From Clostridia bacterium (GTDB lineage Bacteria > Bacillota_A > Clostridia > Oscillospirales > QAKW01), in the NCBI GenBank assembly GCA_017396865.1, contig JAFQKO010000027.1, forward strand, positions 1 to 16,305: 16,305 bases of DNA, given 5' to 3'. The position numbers and the translations under genes were made by a program. How positions within the stretch are numbered: the stretch's first letter is position 1; each line of letters starts with the position of its first letter. Below are positions 1 to 6,236 of the stretch, one piece after another. The notes beneath the pieces are model-generated. The model had not been told where the DNA came from, made no database searches, and saw nothing but the letters and a program-made list of their open reading frames with translations.

Positions 1-1
1 C

Positions 2-40
2 AAGGTCAATTTCTATACCACCCCCGGCTATTGTGAATAA
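2..40 (+). CDS. C-terminal end of an upstream gene (partial)
   Basis: The frame starting at base 2 reads twelve sense codons (K-V-N-F-Y-T-T-P-G-Y-C-E) and then a double stop TAA TAA. The codons (ACC, GGC, AAG) match those of the following genes, and the stop lies 24 bp before the next start, so this is probably the tail of the preceding gene in the same operon. Nothing can be said about its product from so few residues. Confidence 0.45.
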   Translation, partial: KVNFYTTPGYCE

Positions 41-64
41 TAATTAAAAAGGAGAATGAAAACC

Positions 65-1237
65 ATGGCAAGAATTTGTATCCCCGATTATGAGTATAAA
101 GAGAGAGTGCAGCGTGCCGCCGCTATCCTGCAGCGGGAGGGATTGGATGCCCTGATCGTCAACGGCAACGAGGCCGACTACGCAAACCCCCGCTATTTTT
201 CCGGCTTCTGGCCGCTGTTTGAGCGGGCAGGTGTTGCCATTTCCGCCACCGGTGAGGCGGCCCTGATGGTGGGCCCCGAATCGGCCATCTTCGGTGCCGA
301 TCGCAATAAGCTGGATAAGACCTTTGTTCTGACCGCCTATCGCGAGGGCGCAGACCCTGCTTATCCCGAGCTGACCCCCGATACCTTTGAGGACGTATTT
401 AAGTACATCAAGGTAACCGGCAAGCATATCCGCATCGGTATCGCTTCCTTCCTGGATACCTCGGTGACCATTTATAATGCGATCCGCGCCGCCTTCCCCG
501 AAGCGGAGCTGGTGGATGCGGGCAAGATCATGGTCGAGCTGCGCTCCATCAAGAGCGAAAATGAGCTCAACTGCCTGCGGGAGGGCTATCGCATTGCCAA
601 TATCGCCACCGAAGAGGTTATCAAGGCCATCCGCCCGGGCATGACCGAGCTGCAGATGGTGGGCGTTGCCCAAAAGGCGGTTTACGAGCACGGCGCAGAA
701 TATGAAGGTCTGCCGATGTACGTTTTCTCCGAGGCCTCTACCCGCCATGCCATCTCCCGTTCTTCTTATCGGGAGTTCCAAAAGGGCGATATCGTTCAGC
801 TCAACCTTTCCGCCAAGATCGACGGCTATTCCGCCGCCATCGGCTATCCCATCTGCCTGGGTAAGCTGGAGGGTCAGCGCAAGGATATCGTGCAGTTCTG
901 CCGCGAGGCACATAAGTGGAGCGAGCAGCAGGTCAAGGCAGGTGTTTTCGCCGCCGATATCGCCAAGGGCTTTTATCAGTTCTACGTGGACCACGGCTAT
1001 GAGAAAAACTACGTTTACGGCCCGCTCCACGGAACCGGTATCATCGAGGTAGAAGCTCCCTGGTGCGAAACCAGCTCCGATTATTTCCTCAAGAGCAATA
1101 TGTGCTATCAGGTGGATACCTATATCTCTGCCGATACCTTCGGTGTGCGTTGGGAGAAGGGCATCGTCGTTAAGGAAAACGGCTTTGAGATGCTCAGCCC
1201 CGAGATCCCCGAAATCTGCCCCGAAAAACTCTTTTAA
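65..1237 (+). CDS. Creatinase-like M24-family protein (metal site largely lost)
   Basis: This 390-residue protein has the creatinase/prolidase layout: an N-terminal creatinase_N-type domain (about 15-155) and a C-terminal pita-bread M24 domain (about 165-385). Aligned by eye with methionine aminopeptidase, the five metal ligands D-D-H-E-E become N247, A258, H322, D351 and E364, so a dinuclear metal peptidase is unlikely. The metal-free member creatinase (creatine to sarcosine plus urea) also lacks these aspartates. H228 may correspond to the catalytic His of creatinase, but the position expected for its creatine-binding Glu (after Y255-x-A-A) is Gly260, so the substrate may not be creatine. 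The start at 65 is chosen because AAGGAG at 49-54 is 10 bases away; an ATG at 56 sits almost on the ribosome binding site. It is followed after 11 bp by a creatininase-family gene, which supports a guanidino- or amide-type pathway. An Xaa-Pro peptidase is the usual automatic label. Confidence 0.82.
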   Translation: MARICIPDYEYKERVQRAAAILQREGLDALIVNGNEADYANPRYFSGFWPLFERAGVAISATGEAALMVGPESAIFGADRNKLDKTFVLTAYREGADPAYPELTPDTFEDVFKYIKVTGKHIRIGIASFLDTSVTIYNAIRAAFPEAELVDAGKIMVELRSIKSENELNCLREGYRIANIATEEVIKAIRPGMTELQMVGVAQKAVYEHGAEYEGLPMYVFSEASTRHAISRSSYREFQKGDIVQLNLSAKIDGYSAAIGYPICLGKLEGQRKDIVQFCREAHKWSEQQVKAGVFAADIAKGFYQFYVDHGYEKNYVYGPLHGTGIIEVEAPWCETSSDYFLKSNMCYQVDTYISADTFGVRWEKGIVVKENGFEMLSPEIPEICPEKLF

Positions 1238-1248
1238 GGAGAAGCGTT

Positions 1249-1986
1249 ATGCAGATGCTTGAAATGTTCTACGACGAGATTCAAAGCGCCGTAGACCGAA
1301 AGGTTCCCTTTATTATCCCCATCGGAACGATGGAATATCATGCCCACCATGCCCCCTGCGGTACCGATACTCTGGTGGTGAACGGTTGCCTGCGGGAGCT
1401 GGAAAAGGAAAAGGAGATCGTGGTCTGCCCGCCGATCTGGTACGGTGTTGCCTCCTATGCGGTCTGCGATGCCAAGCCCTCCCATTTCCACGTGGATGAG
1501 GATACCTATGCCGATTATCTTTATTGCATCCTGAAATCCATGATCAACGCGGGGCATAAGAATATCTATCTGATCCCCCATCATCAAACCGAGGGTGCGG
1601 GACTGATGCCGATGACCATTGCCTGCCATAAGGCGGCAAAAAAGGTTACCATGGAGTATATGGAAGAAAAGCTCGGCCGCGGCTGGTGGGGGAGCGATGA
1701 TTACGCGACCTACTATGAAGATCTCGGCGGCGGGGACGATCCCTTCTCGTATATCAAGGTGATTCCGCTGATCGGTGCCGAAGCGCAGAAAAAATGCGGC
1801 GGCTTCGACCATGCGGGCAAGTGGGAAACCTCCCTGCTGATGGGCACCTATCCCGAGCTGGTGGATCTTTCCCGTTGCGAACGCAATACCGAATGGTTTG
1901 CTCAAAGCGCAGTCGAGAGCAGCGAGGAGCTGGGTAAGCATATGGTGGAATGTACCCTCGAATGGCTGCGTGAGGCGATCGTATGA
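1249..1986 (+). CDS. Creatininase-family amidohydrolase
   Basis: This 245-residue protein belongs to the creatinine amidohydrolase family (creatininase, PF02633), whose members open cyclic or formyl amides with a two-metal centre. The N-terminal metal motif is complete: E29-x-H31 followed by D40 in a P-I-G-T-M-E-Y-H ... G-T-D context, with the spacing of Glu34/His36/Asp45 in Pseudomonas creatininase. A second ligand region is seen as I-P-H-H-Q-T-E, where most relatives have N-G-H-x-x-N. The family's H-A-G-x-x-E-T-S signature is near residue 185. The ribosome binding site AAGGAG overlaps the stop of the preceding gene and is about 7 bases from the ATG, so the two are co-translated. True creatinine hydrolysis would fit the creatinase-like neighbour, but the family also includes formamide hydrolases of cofactor synthesis, so the substrate is open. 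It overlaps the next gene by 4 bases (ATGA). Confidence 0.88.
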   Translation: MQMLEMFYDEIQSAVDRKVPFIIPIGTMEYHAHHAPCGTDTLVVNGCLRELEKEKEIVVCPPIWYGVASYAVCDAKPSHFHVDEDTYADYLYCILKSMINAGHKNIYLIPHHQTEGAGLMPMTIACHKAAKKVTMEYMEEKLGRGWWGSDDYATYYEDLGGGDDPFSYIKVIPLIGAEAQKKCGGFDHAGKWETSLLMGTYPELVDLSRCERNTEWFAQSAVESSEELGKHMVECTLEWLREAIV

Positions 1987-2537
1987 CAGAGGCGGAAAAA
2001 TGCGCCCTCGGCCTGCTCTACGATACCGCCTTTGAGGGGCGGGAGGAGGCGCATATCGCCTGCGCCGATCTTTGCCATCGGTATAACCGTACCCGCCCGT
2101 CCAATAAGCGCAAGCGGGAGAAAATCCTGCGGGCGCTGTTCGGCAGGTTGGGTAAAAATCCCTATGTGGAGCCCAATATCTTCTGTGGCTTCGGCAAGCA
2201 TATCAAGGCGGGGGATAACCTGTTTGTCAATAACAACTGCGTTTTCGTCGATCCCGGTGAGATCACCCTCGGCGATAACGTCATGATCGGTCCCCAATGC
2301 GGCTTTTATACCGCCCTGCACCCGCTGGATGCCGAAACCCGTATCAAGGGCTATGAATCCGCCCATCCGATCGTGATCGGCAATAATGTCTGGCTGGGCG
2401 GTGGGGTCAAGGTTCTGCCCGGTGTTACCGTCGGCGATAATTCCGTGATCGGCGCCGGTTCGGTGGTCACCAAGGATATCCCGCCCGATTCGCTGGCCTA
2501 CGGCAATCCTTGCCGTGTTGTCAGGAAACTGAAATAA
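1983..2537 (+). CDS. Maltose/galactoside-type sugar O-acetyltransferase
   Basis: This 184-residue protein has the length and layout of Maa/LacA/NodL acetyltransferases. An N-terminal helical cap (about 1-55, with the mac-type sequence around F17-E-G-R and the Y34-N-R-T region) is followed by a left-handed beta-helix of hexapeptide repeats (about 60-175). The catalytic His is H113 in T-A-L-H-P-L-D, and the C-terminal A-Y-G-N-P-C-R-V segment is typical of the acetyl-CoA site. It transfers acetyl from acetyl-CoA to a sugar hydroxyl in the cytoplasm. The start overlaps the creatininase-family stop as ATGA, so it is translationally coupled. An acetyltransferase is not an expected partner for creatinine breakdown, which argues that the operon substrate may be something else, or that acetylation removes a by-product. 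Substrate specificity cannot be read from the sequence. Confidence 0.88.
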   Translation: MTEAEKCALGLLYDTAFEGREEAHIACADLCHRYNRTRPSNKRKREKILRALFGRLGKNPYVEPNIFCGFGKHIKAGDNLFVNNNCVFVDPGEITLGDNVMIGPQCGFYTALHPLDAETRIKGYESAHPIVIGNNVWLGGGVKVLPGVTVGDNSVIGAGSVVTKDIPPDSLAYGNPCRVVRKLK

Positions 2538-2576
2538 AAAAGGCTGTAAAAACGCATGCGTTTTTACAGCCTTTTT
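2537..2576 (+). terminator. Palindromic terminator after the creatininase operon
   Basis: A perfect palindrome with 20-base arms is centred between 2556 and 2557 at GCATGC. It starts at the last base of the acetyltransferase stop codon and ends in TTTTT. It has an A-run on the left and a T-run on the right, so it could terminate transcription in both directions between two convergent operons. Confidence 0.85.
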
Positions 2577-2644
2577 CAGCGTGTCAAAAAACTGTTTTTA
2601 ATTTTGACACGCTGAGAGACTGAACAAAAAAGTGTGCCGAATTC

Positions 2645-2694
2645 GTCGAAATGATCCCGATCGCGTATGTGATACGCTGAGCGGTCATTTCGGC
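2645..2694. other. Covarying stem-loop in repeat copy A
   Basis: The outer stem pairs CGAAATGA (2647-2654) with TCATTTCG (2685-2692) and can be extended by two pairs. An inner stem pairs GCGTAT (2663-2668) with ATACGC (2672-2677). The sequence differs from copy B but the pairing is kept. Confidence 0.75.
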
Positions 2695-2716
2695 GGATAG
2701 CAGAAAAATTTCAATC

Positions 2717-2744
2717 AAAATCCGCATCACGATGCGGATTTTTT
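2717..2744. terminator. Hairpin with T-run inside repeat A
   Basis: AAAATCCGCATC pairs with GATGCGGATTTT and a run of six T follows. On the other strand the stem ends in TTTT as well. It could act as a bidirectional terminator between the convergent operons. The hairpin is identical in copy B (11027-11052). Confidence 0.55.
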
Positions 2745-2867
2745 CCTTATAAAATGAACAAGGAGAAAGAGTAGGTGTTTCTTTCTCCTTGCAATCATTA
2801 ATATTGGCACATACTTTAGGTTTTACCTATTTTTCTGCGGTCGGTGCCTTTTTTGACAGCCTTTTTC

Positions 2868-3824
2868 TTATGCCATGGTTTGAAGCATTTCTACGGTCAC
2901 TTCATATTGGCAGGGTTTGTTTTGGGTGAAATTACGGTATTCTTCTTTCATGTAGTTGCCCATGCGGCAGACCTCGTTACCAAAGCTACCCGCGATATGC
3001 GGGGTTAAGATGCAGTTTGGTAACGTATACAGCGGACTTTCTTTTTCGGGCGGTTCGGGATCGGTAACGTCTAAGATGGCGGTAAGGTCCGGTCGCGCTT
3101 TTAAAGCGGCAATCAAATCGGGCTCTGCCACCTGTGCGCCGCGGCCGGTATTTAAAAAGGTGGCGTAGGGCGGCATTGCTTCGAAAAGCGGGCGGGTCAG
3201 CATCCCTTTGGTTTGGGCATTATTGGCAAGGTGGTTGGAAACAACCTGACATTCAGCAAAAATCTTTTCCAGACTTGTTTTTTTTACGTTCAACTCTTTT
3301 GCGGTTTCGTCGGGCAAGAACGGATCGAAAACCAAAATCTCAATATTATAGTTTTTAAGCAGTTTTACCACAAGCTTTCCGATCATTCCGGCACCAATGA
3401 TGCCGACCTTTACGTTGAAATTGCCGGGGTATTTTGCGGATATTGCTTTTGCGGCCGCCTTGTCGGTATAGCGCATGGTTTTAAAAAAACCTTTGTTGGC
3501 CAAAATGATCTGTGCAACGGTGTATTCTGCCACCGGCACCGCATTTGCTGCCCAGGCGGAAAAGACCTTCACACCGCAGTTCAAAAAAGGACGGGCAAAC
3601 TTTTGAACCGATCCCGCACCGTAGAATACCGCCTTCAGGCTTGGAAGGCAGGTTTGGATCTCCTCCTCGGTAAAGATCGGCATCCCCCAAGTGGAAAAGA
3701 TATATTCCGTCTCCTTAAATAGGTAGGGAGCTTTCAGTACGTCTTCTTTGCTGTAAACGGATTCCTCGGTGCGATAGACGTTTTTGATATTGATCTTTTT
3801 TTCGCATAGATAAATCGATTTCAT
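2868..3824 (-). CDS. D-isomer-specific 2-hydroxyacid dehydrogenase family
   Basis: This 318-residue protein is an NAD(P)-dependent dehydrogenase of the D-2-hydroxyacid family (as in phosphoglycerate, glycerate or D-lactate dehydrogenases), interconverting a 2-hydroxyacid and a 2-oxoacid. The Rossmann motif G-A-G-M-I-G lies at 144-149, with an acidic residue (D167 in F-D-P) at the end of the second strand that favours NAD(H). The catalytic triad is present as R228 (N-T-G-R-G), E257 (D-V-T-D-P-E-P) and H276 (T-P-H-I-A-G-S). Length is normal. AAGGAG lies 8 bases before the ATG, which overlaps the preceding stop as ATGA. It is the last gene of the six-gene operon and stops 8 bases from repeat A. 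In context it probably reduces or oxidises a sugar acid made by the upstream isomerase or lyase-like protein; that step is inference. Confidence 0.88.
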   Translation of the reverse strand: MKSIYLCEKKINIKNVYRTEESVYSKEDVLKAPYLFKETEYIFSTWGMPIFTEEEIQTCLPSLKAVFYGAGSVQKFARPFLNCGVKVFSAWAANAVPVAEYTVAQIILANKGFFKTMRYTDKAAAKAISAKYPGNFNVKVGIIGAGMIGKLVVKLLKNYNIEILVFDPFLPDETAKELNVKKTSLEKIFAECQVVSNHLANNAQTKGMLTRPLFEAMPPYATFLNTGRGAQVAEPDLIAALKARPDLTAILDVTDPEPPEKESPLYTLPNCILTPHIAGSFGNEVCRMGNYMKEEYRNFTQNKPCQYEVTVEMLQTMA

Positions 3825-4555
3825 TCTGCAATCTCCTTCAATGCCTGCACTTCGCGTGCCAAAGATTCAAGCTTCCCGTCCGGCATAAATTCCAAAAGTA
3901 ACGTTTTTTTGCCCGGAAAGCAGGCAAGATAGTCTTTCCAGAGTTGCGTTGCCTCTTGCAATGGATATTTTTCTTTTCCCTTCCAGTTGAAAACGTGCAG
4001 ATTCACGGTATAGGGCGATAGTAACTTGGCATATGCGATATTTTCCTCGTCGCTCCGATACTGGTTCGGTTGCCAATACATCCGAAAGGCCGGGGAGCCA
4101 ACAGCCTGCATCAATTCATAGGAAGCTTCTTTGGCATTGGTATAAGTATTGTTGTGGCATTCCATGCAAAGGGTAACGCCGTTTTTTTCGGCAAGTTTCG
4201 CCGCCGCATCGCAGGCAGCAAACAGTGCCGTTTTTTGCTCGACGGTATAGTTCTCACTGTTTTTGTCGCCGCACCAAAGCCGCAGAATGTCGGTGCCCAG
4301 CGTTTTTGCGGCGGCAATATACGTTTGCAGCTCCTCTGTTGGTGTAACTCCTAATCGAAAGTAGGTGCCGTAGGAGCAGCAAACGACATTGTATTCCCGC
4401 TGAAGGGCGGCGATCTCTGCGGCGTTTTCGGGAGGTGCGTGAACGTCGCTGCCCCATTCGATATAGGAAAGCCCGCATTGTTTCATTGCGTTTAGGATTT
4501 CTTTGGGTGTATGGTTTCGGAAGGAAACGGAAACCAAGCCGAGATTATGATTCAT
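3821..4555 (-). CDS. Sugar phosphate isomerase/epimerase-like TIM-barrel protein
   Basis: This 244-residue protein has the xylose-isomerase-like TIM-barrel pattern (AP endonuclease family 2). Strand-end residues typical of the metal site are E132 and H134 (C-M-E-C-H-N-N), H187 (N-L-H-V-F-N-W) and E222 (L-L-L-E-F). At the position where relatives usually have D-x-G-H it reads Y160-W-Q-P-N, so one metal ligand seems changed, which may alter the chemistry or metal. It is somewhat shorter than typical members (270-300). It starts inside the preceding gene (11-base overlap) and ends overlapping the next ATG, so both junctions are translationally coupled. Family members isomerise or epimerise sugars, ketoses or inosose, and some act in C-glycoside cleavage. 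The substrate is unknown. Confidence 0.8.
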   Translation of the reverse strand: MNHNLGLVSVSFRNHTPKEILNAMKQCGLSYIEWGSDVHAPPENAAEIAALQREYNVVCCSYGTYFRLGVTPTEELQTYIAAAKTLGTDILRLWCGDKNSENYTVEQKTALFAACDAAAKLAEKNGVTLCMECHNNTYTNAKEASYELMQAVGSPAFRMYWQPNQYRSDEENIAYAKLLSPYTVNLHVFNWKGKEKYPLQEATQLWKDYLACFPGKKTLLLEFMPDGKLESLAREVQALKEIAE

Positions 4556-6224
4556 GACGCTCTTCCTCTATTTCTATTTTCAGTTCTTTTGTGGCAACGG
4601 CGTAAACCTTATATCTGCCGTTACGGTTGTAGTAATACTTAAAATCGGGATCGACATCACCCTCAAAGCGGTATTTACAAACGGCGTTTTGGTAGGTGAC
4701 CGAAATGCAATTTTTGGTTACAGCGATATTCGTTTCATTGGCCCCGTCGAAAGCGAAAACAGGAAGCATAAAGCCGACCTTTTCATAGCCCGAGAGGGAA
4801 ACGGAAACACCGCATTGCAAAACGGTATAGGTTTGCATCAGGCTGATATCCCCTGCAAACTTCACCTCAAAGACTGCCGATGCCTTGCGCTCGCTACTTT
4901 GGGTGCTTACCAAGGTATGGTCGGCATACCGCTCTGCACCGAGCAGTTTTTTCCCGTCAAGCTCCGCATAGCAGCAGATCGACATGGATGATGGGTTTTT
5001 ATTCTCTAATACATAGTTTGGTTTGCGCGAAAACGGTACGGAAAGGCAGATCGCCGAGGGGCAACCGCGTTTATGCACGCGCCCGAGCCCATTGGCATCA
5101 TAGTTCGGGTCTGCATTGGTATCAAATTCCAGAAAATAACCGCCGCAGTTCAGAAAAACCTTGTGGAAGCGGTTGCTTGTTTGGAGGGCGTAGCCGCCTT
5201 GCTCTGCGGGAGCAACGGTTGGAGCAATGCGAGTATCCCCGAAAAGAAGGGCCGGATAGAGATAGGAGGCAACGGTAATCATATACTTATTGAAATAGCC
5301 GTACCCCTCGCATCCGATCTGAGAGGAAACGTCATAGCGGTTTTTGATGTGGCTGATGGGATTGAGCAAAAGATATTTCAGAGTCGCTTTTGCCGCAAGC
5401 AGGGCGGCCGCTTTAAATTGTCCCGCCTTGATCAGGTCACCTTTTTCGGCAAAGCGCACTGCCTCCATTTCGCAATAGGAGCAGATCATCGGTTCATTAT
5501 GAAGAAACTGATTGCTTCTTCCGCCAAAGGCCAATTCTCCCGTGACCGACTGCATTTTTAAGGTGATATCCGCTGTATGATCCAGAACTCGCTCGATTCT
5601 TGCGGCATATTTTCCTTTATAGCCTGCACGTAATAAGAACGCCATCAGATACCTTGGCACCAGATCGTAAACGGTATGATTGCCAAAGGGTGGGTGATCC
5701 ATATACATATCGTTGCAGTCAAGATTTGCAAGCTGAGAGGGAATCTGCCAATCCACAAAATCGCTTGTATCAATCCCGCAATATGATCCGCGTACAAAGT
5801 CGCTGACTGCTCCAAACATAGCCCAGTTGCCAACAAATTTTCCGGAATGATCGTCGACGATATTGTAGCACGTCCATGGATCGATCGTGGCTAATTGCTC
5901 TTTCCATTTGTTGATCAGTTCTTTGTTCACGATGCCTCTTTCTTCCAGCAGCATCAGGCAGCAGCAAACTTCGCGAACTGAAAAATCATTGCCGGCTTTT
6001 TTGCGCGGGATTTCCTCGCAACAAAGATTCAGAATTTCGATCAAAGTGGGGAAAAGCTCGGTTCTGCGGCCGTAAGCGATCAGAATCCCGATGTTTACAC
6101 CCAATCGCGGAAAACCGTGCTCGGTCAGACCGTTGCGCTTGACCTCGTCGATATAATCATTTATGCCCTCAGCAGTATAGGCCGAAAGGGCCTTTTCCAT
6201 GATGTTGAGATACAGTTCTTTCAT
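4545..6224 (-). CDS. Unrecognised 559-residue protein, lyase-like (alpha-helical plus beta-sandwich)
   Basis: I do not recognise this protein by name. Residues about 1-330 are helical with aromatic, His-rich motifs (W-T-C-Y-N-I-V-D-D-H-S near 137; M-D-H-P-P-F-G-N-H-T-V-Y-D-L near 195; G-E-L-A-F-G-G-R-S-N-Q-F near 250), reminiscent of alpha/alpha-toroid polysaccharide lyases and unsaturated-uronyl hydrolases. Residues about 340-559 are rich in short beta strands, as in the C-terminal sandwich of heparinase II/III-like enzymes. No signal peptide or membrane segment is seen, so it should act in the cytoplasm on a small, already imported substrate. The start is preceded by AAGG-rich sequence and follows the flavoprotein stop by 12 bp. 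It sits mid-operon between redox and isomerase genes. A role in removing a sugar-derived group is a guess; assignment to any lyase family needs a structure or profile search. Confidence 0.7.
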   Translation of the reverse strand: MKELYLNIMEKALSAYTAEGINDYIDEVKRNGLTEHGFPRLGVNIGILIAYGRRTELFPTLIEILNLCCEEIPRKKAGNDFSVREVCCCLMLLEERGIVNKELINKWKEQLATIDPWTCYNIVDDHSGKFVGNWAMFGAVSDFVRGSYCGIDTSDFVDWQIPSQLANLDCNDMYMDHPPFGNHTVYDLVPRYLMAFLLRAGYKGKYAARIERVLDHTADITLKMQSVTGELAFGGRSNQFLHNEPMICSYCEMEAVRFAEKGDLIKAGQFKAAALLAAKATLKYLLLNPISHIKNRYDVSSQIGCEGYGYFNKYMITVASYLYPALLFGDTRIAPTVAPAEQGGYALQTSNRFHKVFLNCGGYFLEFDTNADPNYDANGLGRVHKRGCPSAICLSVPFSRKPNYVLENKNPSSMSICCYAELDGKKLLGAERYADHTLVSTQSSERKASAVFEVKFAGDISLMQTYTVLQCGVSVSLSGYEKVGFMLPVFAFDGANETNIAVTKNCISVTYQNAVCKYRFEGDVDPDFKYYYNRNGRYKVYAVATKELKIEIEEERHES

Positions 6225-6236
6225 AATGCCTTACCT

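Larger units (their letters stand above)
2577..2859 (+). repeat. 283-bp structured inverted repeat, copy A
   Basis: This intergenic stretch is repeated in reverse complement at 10911-11193 with the same length. Identity is very high over most of it, for example CAGCGTGTCAAAA at the outer end, the 2717-2742 hairpin, and the last ~65 bases up to TTGACAG. Inside are four hairpins: 2577-2614 (13-base arms CAGCGTGTCAAAA), 2645-2694 (variable sequence but conserved pairing), 2717-2742 (AAAATCCGCATC with its complement) and 2759-2791 (12-base arms beginning CAAGGAG). There is no coding frame of any size. It lies between convergent gene ends. An 11-base direct repeat CAGCCTTTTTC flanks or overlaps its ends (2567-2577 and 2857-2867), which may be a target duplication. 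It could be a MITE-like non-autonomous element, a structured-RNA gene, or the arm of a larger mobile cassette. Confidence 0.9.

Noticed and set aside
44..1030. A 328-codon open frame antisense to the creatinase-like gene
   Set aside because: It is a codon-bias shadow: its start lacks a ribosome binding site and the composition is low-complexity Gly/Leu/Ala rich.
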